Origin: Colius striatus
Taxonomy: Eukaryota > Chordata > Aves > Coliiformes > Coliidae
DNA length: 64,000 nucleotides
Direction: 5' to 3'
NCBI RefSeq assembly: GCF_028858725.1
Contig: NC_084772.1
Coordinates: 21,739,548-21,803,547, forward strand
Made by a program: the position numbers and the translations under genes. Shown here in pieces: positions 32,757-43,500 of the stretch (positions within the stretch are counted from its first letter, which is position 1; every line of letters starts with the position of its first letter). The notes under the pieces were generated by a model. The model had not been told where the DNA came from. It ran no database searches and worked only from the letters and a program-made list of their open reading frames with translations.

Positions 32757-33644
32757 GGCTCCGTCTGCTCCCGAGGACACTTCCTCATGACCGGCTTTGA
32801 CCTCAGCCCCGCGCTGCCGGGAGAGTCCTGTGTCAGCCCTGCCCTGGGGCCCTGTGCATCCCACGGAGAAGGGGGCTCCAGGGGCCCCCCAGCTGCCCGA
32901 TGCACTGTGAGGTGCTGAGAGCCCCCGGGGCACTGACATCTGCCCTCCCAGAGCGCTGAGGGGCCCGTTGCACCCCTGCACCCGCTGGGCTGTGCCCTCC
33001 CCGGCGATGCCTGGCACAGCCGGGCACCCCGACTCCCCGTGGGAGACCCCCCACCACAGGGCACCGGGACAGGGTGATTCGCCGGAGACCCTCAAAGCCA
33101 CAGCCCAGGCAGGGGGATGAGTGCCACCGGGAGGGGCTCAGCCTCGCCGCGGGGCCGCCACCGGCGTCGGGGGAGCATCGGGGGGGATTGGGGAGGTCCC
33201 GAGGGCGCTCAGAGGTACCAGAGGCTCATTGAGAGGACCAAGGGAACAGCGGCGGGGGGATGAAGGCACGGGGAGGGGCCGCACGCAGGAACCGGGGGGT
33301 GTCGGGGACTTGGGGGGATGTGCCAGGGATTCCGGTGTGTGCCGGGGCCCTGGGGGATGCCGGAGGATGCCGGAGGGCTCCGGAGGGTGCCGGGGCTCAG
33401 GGGGACGCCGAGCGGTGCCAGGGGGTGCCGGGGCTCCGGGGAGCGGCGGGGGCCGGGGGATGCCGGGGCCGGGGCCAGGGGCGTCGGGGGGCCGGTGCCG
33501 GGGGATGCCGGGGCCGGGGCCAGGGGCGTCGCGGGGCCGGGGGCGGGGCGGGGCGGTACCTGCGCGGCCGCCGCCTCACCTGGAGCGCGCGGGGCGGAGC
33601 GCGCGGGCGGCGGCCGGAGCGGCGGCGGCGGCAGCGGACGGGCC
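32757..33644. promoter_or_regulatory. CDH3: Divergent region between the inverted cadherin and CDH3, including CDH3 promoter
   Basis: The start codons of the inverted cadherin (32756) and CDH3 (33645) face away from each other across 888 bases. The right part is a CpG island. It holds a GCCGGGGCCGGGGCCAGGGG-type tandem repeat (33440-33545). An E-box CACCTG at 33577-33582 is 68 bases upstream of the CDH3 ATG, the type of site used by Snail/ZEB repressors at cadherin promoters. No other gene was recognised. Confidence 0.5.
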
Positions 33645-36600
33645 ATGCGGGGCCCACGCTCCGGGCTCTGCCCGCTCCTCTTCATCCTCCTCCTGCTCCC
33701 GCTCCTGCCGGCGGCTGCCGCGCTCGCCGCCGTCTCCGCCCGCCCGTGCGTCCCCCCGGCGCTGCGCCGCGGGCCGCTCGCGGTACCAGGTAACCGGCGC
33801 CGTCGGGGCGCGGCTCCACCCGCCCCTCGGGACCCCGCGGGATGCGCGGCGGGGAGGGGGGCGGGGGGGCACCGGCCGTACGGGGCCGGGGAATGGGATC
33901 GGGGCTTCGGGCGCCGGTGGGGCGGGCGGGCCGCGCCGTGCCCCCGGATGCGGGCTGAGATGGGGGCGGCGGGGCTCCATCACGCCTCCGTGCTCAGCCC
34001 CGCTCTGCTCCTCGGCTTCTGGGGCCGGCCGTGCCCCCCCCCCGGGACTGGCGCTTTTCGGGGGGAGCCAGTACTGCCCAGGGGGTGGGGCTGTCCGGGG
34101 TCCCTGGGTGCCGGGCTGGGCCGTGGGGCTGGCAGCAGTCCCGAGCCGTGGGGCTGGCGGTGCCCCCCAGCAGCAGAGCTGTGCCGTGGCGTTGGGGTCC
34201 TGCCCGTCCGGCCCCACCGGGGCTGGTGGCGGCTGATGCCGGTGCCTCTGGTCCCGCCGCGGGGCAGCGCCGGGTGCTGCGGGCGCGGGGCTGGGCGCCC
34301 GCGGGGGGCTGCCTGGCACCGGGCTGGCCATGGGGCTGGGTGCGCCCAGGCTGGGCAGGGGCTGGCTCCCGGCCCGCGGTGCCCCCGGAGCAGGGCAGCG
34401 CACGTCGCCAGGGCCTGTTTGCCCGGTTGTCGCAGCGGTGTCCCGGGGGACAGGGTCAGCTCGGGAGCTGCGGCCGGAGCCAGCGCTCGCCTAATGGCCG
34501 CGGAGCGCTAAAAGCTCTTGTTGGCAGTAAGTGCCGCGGCTGTGCCAGGAGGGGCCCTGACCTCCGCCTGCCTCGGACGCCGCATCGCGCTGACTCGGGC
34601 CGAGCCTTCCGGGCAGCGCTGCCGGGGCCGGAGCCGGGCAGTGCCAGGGCAGGGGCTGGGGGTCTCGCCGTGGGCAGCACGTGGCTGCTCCGCCGCGCCG
34701 AGCGCCGTGTGAGCTCCGCGTGGACGGGCCCCGAGGGCACGGCGGGGGCCGGCCCCGAAGTCGCGGCTGGAGGGAGGCTGCGGCCCCGGCCCCCGCCGTG
34801 CGGAGCAGCAGCCGTGGCGCGGCTGGGGAGCGGGACTGCGGGCTCCCCACCGCGTGTTTGGGGATCCTCCAGGCTGCTTCTGCCTCGGCGCCGCTCGCCC
34901 GGGTGGCCACGGCCCTTCCGGCCCCACGGATGCCCTTTATCTCGCCATCGCGGCTGGGAGGGCCCGGCGCTGCCCTCCGGGCACGGCTGCTGGCTGTGGG
35001 GGTGAGGGGCCTCGCCGTCGCCCCCAGGCTTGCTGCCGTTGCTCCTGGCCCAGGTGTGGGGCAGCCATGGGGCACAGTTCACCTTGCCCTGCTCTCCGTC
35101 TCCCCCGCCCCCTCTCCCGCAGCACCCCCCGTCCCGCTGCCCGTCCCCTCCCGGCTCTCGCCGCCGCTCAGCCTCTGCCTCTGGAGCTGGTTTAGCTCCA
35201 CTAATCCCCTAATCCTGCCTCCCGGCCAGGGGTGCGGGGCCCCGGGCCGCATTCAGCACAGGGCACGTAGCGTGGTCCTGGGAGGAGGGGGCCGTGCCGT
35301 GCCCCATGTGCTGGCCATGGGGGGCTGGGAGCCTCGAGGGGGGTGACACACCGCAGGGGTGGGCTGGGGCAGGGCTCTGCCTGCCCAGGAATTTCTCGTC
35401 ATCTGTGAAACAAAGCCGAAACCTCCGCCGAAACCTTCCCCGCGCTCCCGGCATCCCCTGGCTGATCCGCCTCGGGAGGCCGGCGCGGGGGGGCTGCGGG
35501 GACCCGGGGCTGGGGGACGGGTGCCCCGCGGCCCCCCTGAGCCTCTGCCCTCCCGCAGCGCGCTCCGGAGCCCGCGCGGGGCCGTCCGGGACCGCGGAGC
35601 CCGACGTCGGGGCGCAGGAGACCGGGGGCTCTGCGCGGCTGCCGGGGGCTGGCAGAGCACCCGCTGTGCCCCCCCGCGATGCCGCCGGACCGCCGGAGCC
35701 CGCCGCGGCTCCCGTGCGGAGCAGACGCTCCCCCCAGGTAACCCGCGGCCCGTCCCCATCCCCTGAGCGCAGCCGGCTGCCCGCTCACCCGCCCCCATCC
35801 CGCAGGAGCTGCCCGGGGCCGGCGCCGCTCCCAGGAGGCGCAAGAGGGACTGGGTGATCCCCCCCATCAAGGTTCCTGAGAATGAGAGGGGCCCCTTCCC
35901 CAAAAAGCTGGTTCAGGTACGGGGGACGGGTGGATCTGGGTGGGGGTCTGGGCACGGGTGCAGGTGCTGGGGAGGGGTCCATCCCCCCAGCAGCGGGGCA
36001 GGCTCAGGAGGTGGGGGGCACTGACCCCCATCCCTGCATCTCCTCCCAGATCAAATCCAACCGGGACAGAGAGACCAAGATCTTCTACAGCATCACGGGG
36101 CAGGGGGCAGACGCCCCCCCCGAGGGCATCTTCACCATCGAGAAGGAGTCGGGCTGGATGAAGGTGACGCAGCCACTGGACCGGGAGCACATCGACAAGT
36201 ACCACGTAGGTCCCTGCCAGGCAGAGCCACGGTGTGCCACGCTGCTGTGCCAGTGTGCTGTGCCATGCCGGTGTGTGCCACGCTGCTGTGCCAGTGTGCT
36301 GTGCCTGTGTGTGCCACGCTGCTGTGCCAGTGTGCTGTGCCATGCCGGTGTGTGCCACGCTGCTGTGCCAGTGTGCTGTGCCATGCCGGTATGTGCCACT
36401 CTGCTGTGCCAGTGTGCTGTGCCTGTGTGTGCCACGCTGCTGTGCCAGTGTGCTGTGCCATACCGGTATGTGCCACTCTGCTGTGCCAGTGTGCTGTGCC
36501 TGTGTGTGCCACGCTGCTGTGCCAGTGTGCTGTGCTGTGCCGGTGTGTGCCACGCTGCTGTGCCAGTGTGCTGTGCCATGTCGGTGTGTGCCACGCTGCT

Positions 36601-39600
36601 GTGCCAGTGTGCTGTGCCTGTGTGTGCCACGCTGCTGTGCCAGTGTGCTGTGCCATGTTGGTGTGTGCCACGCTGCTGTGCCAGTGTGCTGTGCCTGTGT
36701 GTGCCACGCTGCTGTGCCAGTGTGCTGTGCCGTGCCGGTGTGTGCCACGCTGCTGTGCCAGTGTGCTGTGCCGTGCTGGTGTGTGCCACGCTGCTGTGCC
36801 AGTGTGCTGTGCCGTGCCGGTGTGTGCCACGCTGCTGTGCTGCACCATGGCCCCCAGCTCGCCCCTCCCCTCACAGCTCTTCTCCCACGCCGTGTCTGAG
36901 AACGGCAAACCGGTGGAGGAGCCGATGGAGATCATAGTGACGGTGACGGACCAGAACGACAACAAGCCCCAGTTCACGCAGGAGATCTTCAGGGGCTCCG
37001 TGCCCGAGGGTGCTTTGCCAGGTAGGACCCTGAGCCCGGGGGAAGCTCTGTCTCCCACCTTGAGGAGAGCCCTGGGACCATCCCTGGGGAGGATGTGGGT
37101 GCCCCATTTCCCCCGCACTCACCAGGACACCCCGTCCCCAGGCACCTCCGTGATGCAGGTGACGGCCACGGACGCAGATGACGCGGTGGAGACATACAAC
37201 GGCGTCATCGCCTACTCCATCCTCAGCCAGGAGCCGCGGGAGCCACATCCCCACATGTTCACCGTCAACAGGGCCACCGGCACCCTCAGCGTCATCGCCA
37301 GCGGCCTGGACCGGGAGGTGAGCTCTGCAGCCCGGCGGGACGGGCGGCCCCGGCTGTGAGCAGGGTCTGATGGGTGTCTGTGTGTGTGTGTCTGTCTGTG
37401 TGTGTCTGTCTGTCTGCCAGCGCGTGCGGGAGTACACACTGACCGTGCAGGCGGCCGACCTGGATGGCGAGGGGCTGACCACCACGGCGCTGGCCGTGAT
37501 CGAGATCGCGGACATCAATGACAACGCCCCCGAGTTCGACCCCAAAACGGTGAAGTGGGACCCCCCTCCCCTCAGGATCCCCTCCCCCCAGCCCGGGGCT
37601 GCGGCACTGACGGTGCCCCTGCACCCGCAGTACGAGGCGGCGGTGCCGGAGAACGAGGCCGGGCGGGAGGTGGCCCGTCTGACCGCCACCGACCTGGACG
37701 AGCCGAACACGCCGGCCTGGCGAACCGTCTACTCCATCCTGCGTGGCAACGAGGGGGGAGCTTTCACCATCGCCACCGACCCGGCCAGCAACGAGGGCGT
37801 CCTCCGCACTGCCAAGGTGTGTGTGTGTGTCCCCCGCAGCTCGCCCATGCTGCCCACAGCGGGTGCTGCCCGGCCCTTTCTCTCTCCCAGGGTCTGGACT
37901 ACGAGGCCAAGAAGCAGTTTGTGCTCCACGTGGCCGTGGCCAACGAGGCGCCCTTTGCCGTGAAGCTGCCGACGGCCACTGCCACGGTGACGGTCAACGT
38001 GGAGGATGTCAATGAGGCACCCGTCTTTGACCCCGCGGTGCGGCTCGCCCAGGTGCCCGAGGATGTGCCGCCGGGGCAGACCCTCACCTCCTGCACCGCC
38101 CAGGACCCCGACAAGGCCCAGGGGCAGAAGATCAAGTGAGTGGGATTGGGGCTGGGGTCTGGGGGCTCCCTGCTGCCCTCCCCAGAGCATGGGCCCAGCT
38201 CCCCTCTGCCGCTCAGGTACATGATGGGGCATGACCCGGCGGGCTGGCTGGCCGTGCACCCCGAGAACGGGCTCGTGACGGCGCGGGACCACCTGGATCG
38301 CGAGTCCCCCTTCACCAAGAACAGCACCTACACTGCCGTGCTGTTGGCCGTGGATGATGGTGAGGGCCCTGAAAGGGGCTTTTGTTCCCTCTGTGCTCGT
38401 GAGGGACATGTGCTGCTGTCACAAGGAACCACATCCCGGCTCTGGCACGGAGCAGGGACAGGGGCTGCCGGTCCTCGTCCCTGCTCGAGTTCTCCCTGTC
38501 CCTAAGAGGGGCCTGGTTTTGGGGATCCCCCTTCCAGCATCGCTCCTCCCCACAGGCTCACCACCTGCCACGGGCACCGGCATGCTGCTCCTCACGCTGC
38601 TGGACGTGAACGACCACGGCCCTGAGGCCGAGCCCCGGGACATCACCGTCTGCAACCGCAGCCCCCAGCCCCAGGTCCTCAGCATCACCGACAGGGACCT
38701 GCCCCCTAACACCGGCCCCTTCCGTGCCGAGCTCACCCATGGCTCGGGGGACAGCTGGGCCGTGGAGGTCAGCGACCAAGGTACTGCCGTTGGGCTGCTG
38801 GGCGCAAGGCAGGCTGTGCCGCCGTGGTGTCACCGGCTGCCATGGGTCACCCATGGTGCTGGTCTCGTGCAGACGACACCGTCACCCTGCATTTGGTGGC
38901 GCCGCTGGAGCCGGAGCTGTACAGCGTCTACCTGCGGCTCCTGGACCGGCCGGGCAAAGCCCAACTCACTGTCATCACTGCGCGCGTCTGCGACTGCGAG
39001 GGGCCGGCGCAGAGCTGCCCCCAGAGCCGCCAGTCCGCCACCGGCCTGCCCTTTGTCCTCGCTGCCCTCGGAGCCCTCCTGGCCTTGCTGCGTGAGTGAG
39101 GGGTCCCGAGGCTGTGGGGCTGCACCCCCCAAGTGAGGCAGGGCTGGGGGGACACGTCTGACACTGCTGCTCCCCCCTCAGTCATCCTGCTGCTGCTGCT
39201 CCTCTTCGTGAGGAGGAGGAAGGTGACGAAGGAGCCGCTGCTGCTGCCTGAAGACGACACACGGGACAACATCTTTTACTACGGGGAGGAAGGCGGTGGG
39301 GAGGAGGATCAGGTGGGTGTCCTGAGGGGCTGGGAAGGGCCGGTGCCTCTGCAGGTGGCCTGACTCTGCCCCTCCGTCCCGTGTGCCCGCCCCACGCAGG
39401 ACTATGACCTGCGGCAGCTGCACCGGGGCCTGGACGCGCGCCCGGAGGTGATCCGCAACGACGTGGCCCCCACGCTGATGCCGGCCCCCCAGTACCGACC
39501 CCGGCCTGCCAACCCCGACGACATTGGCACCTTCATCGACGAGGTGAGCCCAGGCCCAGGGGAGACAGAGAGTGTGAAGGGGTTTGGCACTGTCCTGCCA

Positions 39601-39883
39601 TCCGTGCAGGCACCAGGGCTGCCCCCAGCCCAGGGCAGCGGGTGCTGACCCCTCTCCCCACACCCCGCAGAACCTGAAGGCGGCCGACACAGACCCCACG
39701 GCCCCCCCGTACGACTCCCTGCTGGTGTTTGACTATGAGGGCAGCGGCTCGGAGGCCACTTCTCTCAGCTCCCTCAACTCCTCTGCCTCGGACGGTGACC
39801 AGGACTACGACTACCTCAACGACTGGGGCAGCCGCTTCAAGAAGCTGGCGGAGCTCTACGGCGGCGGGGAGGAGGAGGACTAG
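33645..39883 (+). CDS. CDH3: CDH3-type cadherin (P-cadherin; chicken B-cadherin/K-CAM), 15 exons
   Basis: This is a calcium-dependent homophilic adhesion receptor of epithelial adherens junctions that binds p120 and beta-catenin inside the cell. Exons: 33645-33789, 35559-35737, 35806-35916, 36050-36205, 36877-37021, 37142-37317, 37421-37549, 37631-37816, 37891-38135, 38217-38359, 38556-38780, 38873-39091, 39182-39312, 39400-39543, 39671-39883, for 848 residues. Order: signal peptide, short propeptide ending RRRKR at residue 122, EC1 from DWVIPPIKV with HAV at 201-203, EC2-EC5 with repeated DxNDN calcium motifs, transmembrane helix, and [20 protein letters not shown] juxtamembrane p120 site. 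The beta-catenin tail ends [14 protein letters not shown]2 ([20 protein letters not shown]) matches human CDH3. Exons 1 and 2 are the least certain, because the prodomain looks unlike the usual one. It lies 640 bases upstream of CDH1, like chicken K-CAM and L-CAM. Confidence 0.92.
36235..36842. repeat. Minisatellite of 41- and 36-bp units in CDH3 intron 4
   Basis: About fifteen copies of a core TGCCACGCTGCTGTGCCAGT are spaced by either 41 or 36 bases. The two spacings come from two spacer types, one with CATGCCGGTGTG and one with CTGTGTG. The array fills nearly the whole intron between exons ending 36205 and starting 36877. It is free of stop codons in several frames and so creates long false open frames. 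Confidence 0.93.
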
Positions 39884-40043
39884 GAGCCCCCAGCCCCAGC
39901 CCCCAGCCCCCTGCCCCACGCCTTATCGCTGCCCGTGCCTTGGGGCTGCCCCCTCCCGCCGTGCCCCCGCCTCGGCGCCAGCCCCCCACCCCCTTCCTCT
40001 CTTCGGTTTCCTTTGGTCTTGCTGATTTGTTTTGTAAGGATGG

Positions 40044-40103
40044 AATAAAGGCCGTGTGATGCTCCAGCCAAGGTGAGCAGCTGCTGGTGTGAGTTTTAAT
40101 AAA
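40044..40103 (+). terminator. CDH3: CDH3 polyadenylation signals (two AATAAA)
   Basis: AATAAA occurs at 40044-40049 and again at 40098-40103, about 160 and 215 bases after the CDH3 stop. Both lie within 430 bases of the CDH1 ATG, so CDH3 termination and the CDH1 promoter nearly touch. Confidence 0.75.
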
Positions 40104-40379
40104 GTGAGTGGGGTTTTGTTTAAGATGCTCCAGCCTCTGCGTGGCTTTGTGCCCAGGGAGAGGGTCCCAGAGCTGCTACTGCCCCCCGCCTCAGCGTGGG
40201 GAGACCCACGGGTGGGTGTGGGGGCTGTGCCCGTGGGTGTCCGTGTGCAGGGGGTACGGGAGTGTCCCCTCGTGTGCCCCATGGAAGCAGCACCGTGTTC
40301 CACCGGCACCCCCGAAGGAATCCATCGGGACAAGGTCTTTTTCAACGACCGCCGTGCCTGGGGGCTGCGGGTCCGGGGG

Positions 40380-40523
40380 TCCCGGGCGCGGGCGGGACGG
40401 TGCCGCCTCCCGGCGGGGCGGGGCGGGGGGAGGCGGCACCTGCGGGGCGGGACCGGGACCGGGACCGGACGCACCTGCGGCTCCGCGGCGGCAGCGCCCG
40501 AGCCGATCCTCGCAGCCACAGCG
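40380..40523 (+). promoter_or_regulatory. CDH1: CDH1 proximal promoter with paired CACCTG E-boxes
   Basis: A GC-rich, Sp1-like region (GGGGCGGGGCGGGGGG at about 40415-40430) contains two CACCTG E-boxes at 40437-40442 and 40472-40477. They are 35 bases apart and 47-87 bases before the ATG. Paired E-boxes in this position are the classic targets of Snail, Slug and ZEB repressors in E-cadherin promoters. No TATA box was seen. Confidence 0.65.
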
Positions 40524-43500
40524 ATGGGGCGTCGCGGGGGCTACCTGGCCCCGCTCTGCCTCCTTCTGCTCCTGCTCCAGGTGAGGGACGGGGCTGCGGG
40601 ACCCCGATACTGAGGGACCCTCCCCGGGGTCGACGACACTGGGATCCTCCCCAGGAGCTCGGGACCCTCCCCGGGGCCGTGGGACCCTGCCTGGGGCTGA
40701 CGGCTCTCTCCGGGCAGGCTGGCGAGCGGCTGTGCGAGCGGGCAGCACCGTGCCAGCCCGGCTTTACCGCAGAGACCTTCACCCTCGCGGTGCCGGGGGG
40801 CAGCGTGGCGGCGGGACGAGCGCTGGGACGAGGTGAGGCCGGGAGCCGCGGGGACGGGCCGGGGTCTGGCACTGGGGCCGGGGCCGTGGGGCGGGGGCAG
40901 CGCGGGGTCGGTGGTCGCAGCCCCGGGGCAGCGCGGGGGCCGCAGGTGCCTCTCCCCGGGGAGCGGCGGCGCGGGCGGCGCTGACTCAGGCGCCACAGAC
41001 CTGTCGGGGCCGGTACCGGGGCGTGGGGCCGCGTCCTGCCCCGCTCCGCACCGCGTCCTGCCCCGCACCGCACCTGGCACGCGGCGTCCTGGCACACGGG
41101 GCTCGCCAGGCTGAACCCACCTTCACGGGATGGAGCTGAACCCCCAGCGTGGCCTCCTGGGGTGGCTTTTGATGTGGGGTGTCCCTGTGCCAGCACAAAT
41201 CCCCCAGGTTTGTGCAGCGGGCACTGGTGTGAGCGCTGCCTGTGTGGCTGTGCCAGGGCTGCCAACAGCCTCCCTGTGCCACGCACCAAGCTCCGGCCGC
41301 GGCGTAGGGAAGGCTCCAGGGAGTGGTGTGCCCAGGGAAGCCACAGTGGTGCTGGGGACATGCTGCTGTTTGAGGTGCCCTGGACATGCCCAGCTTGGAC
41401 TCATGGGTGCCAGGGGGCTGCGTGGTGCTGAGTGCAGGCTCCGGGGCAGTGCCTGGGCCATTGCTGATGGTTGACAGTGGTTCTCGCACCACGGTGTGCC
41501 AGGGACAGCCAGGGTGGGTCTGGGGCTGCGGGGTGCTGAGCACTGGGCCTCCCAAACCCCCCTGTCCCTGGAAGGGCTTTGCCCTGGCTGTGGGAGTGGA
41601 GCTGGGAGCTGGCCCTTGCCCCACACCTCAGGAATTGCGCGTTGGTTTGCTTTGGAGTTGATTATTAACGCGGCTGCCAGGCTGCAGCGGCTGGCGGCAG
41701 TTAGGGCTGTGCCCTCGCCATCAGTGCCGTGCAGGGCTGGGTGCCAGTGCCAGGACCTGCTGGAAAACCCCCATCCCAGCACCAGCACTTCTCGTTTCGG
41801 GTCCTGGGTGGAGACACAGCGTGGGAGGAAGGAAGGGGCCGCTTGCCCGCAGGGGCTGTGGTGCCAGCCTGGCGGTGCCCGGCTGTGCCGGTGGCTGAGC
41901 GTGGTGGGCGCACACGGGGGGTGCTCGGCGATGCCCCCCCGCACGGCACAGCGAAGGTCGGGCCGGGCTGACGAGCCAACCTGCAATTAGGTTGATGAGT
42001 GGAGCGCGGTGTTTTCCCTCCGACAGGTCTGGACAGGCCCCGGGCTGGGAGAGCAAACACCTGCGCGGGGGCCGCGGCGTCAGGGGGCCGGGGCCGGGGG
42101 CGATGCTCGGCTGGAAGGGGGGTCTCCGGGAGGGGGGCGCAGAGCCGCCGGGACGTGGCGGGGCCGGGCGCTGCCGTCAGCCCCGGGTGCGGGAACCTCG
42201 GGAGTCTGAGGTCAGGGTGAAACCAGTGAGTCAGCGGGCGCTGGCGGGACGTGCGTCTGAGCCCGGCTGCCGTGAGCCCCCCCCAGCCCTGGCACGGCCC
42301 CGCTTGCCCAACCCCCGCGGCGCGGGCACCGGGGCGCTGGCACCCGCCCGCCGGTGACTCAGCCCGTGCCCAGACGCTGCGGGACGGGCCGTGGTGGGGG
42401 GGTTGCCCTGGTTCACATCCCGCTATGGGGTCTCCTCCGCCCGCCCTGGTCAGCTGTGGGTCTGGTTGTCTGCGCCCTGGAGGGGGGGATCCTCCCGAGA
42501 CGCCCCCCAGCTCTCCTCACCCCTGCCCCAGTGCTCAGGAGAGCAGAGCAGAGGGGCCCCCGGCCGCGGGGAGGGGAGGGCTGGGGATGGCTTTGCTGCA
42601 ACTCAGGAGCTGGAAAAACAGGTTGTGCGCGGCGGGAAGGGGCGGGCAGGGGGGCGGTGGGCGCTGAGCACCCCCCCGCTGGGGCTGAGCGCTGCCCGCC
42701 CGCTGCACCCATCCTGCACGGTGCCAGCTGCGGGTGCCGAGCGCTGCGCCTGCGCTCCGGGTGCCAGGAACCTCTCCCCGGCGCGGCGGTGCCCGGCCTG
42801 CCCCGGCACGCTCCTGCCCGGCCGGCCCCACCGGCTCCCCCGGCCACGGGCTGTGCCGGGGGTCCCGCCGCGGGGCTGGGCCGTGCCGTGCCGGCAGGTG
42901 CTGTGGGGGCAGCGGGGGGCACGGAGGCAGTTCCCAGCGCAGGACTCGGCCCTCGCCCCCCGCCCGCCTCCGTATCCAAATTCCTGGGCTGCGTGTGGGC
43001 TGACGTAACCCGGCGGCACCGGCAGCAGCCTCGTGCCGCGCTGCCTCGCACCCTGGGCACGGCGTCTTGCCATGGCACAGCCGCAGCACCCGCCTGGCAG
43101 GGGCTGCAGCCCGGGTGCCGCTGGCTCGCACAAACCCTGTGCCGCACAAAGGGGGTTTGTTTGTGTGGGAGCGGCGGCGGCACGGCCCTGGCGCATGTGA
43201 TGCCTCTGCTGACGGCCGCCGCGCCTCTCCAGGCTCCTGCCGCGGCCCAGCACGGTGCCACGCTGGTGACGCCGGATGCCGACTGGCCTGGAGCAGGGTG
43301 GGTGCCTGTTGGCCCTGAGGGTCCCCAGGGATTCCCGGGTTGGCTGGTGCCTCATGTGCCACTCTGCACCGGGGCTGAAAAGTTGCTGTAGACAGGGATG
43401 TGCCAGGCACGGGCACACGCCTGCCCATGCCGCGGCACCGGGGTGCTGCCCTGCCCTCGCCGGCACACCGTGGCAGTGCCAGGCCCCTGTGCCCACGTGC

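Noticed and set aside
36232-37359. 375-codon Cys-rich open frame in CDH3
   Set aside because: Two thirds of it is translated minisatellite with a 41/36-base period. The remainder is genuine CDH3 exons already assigned.
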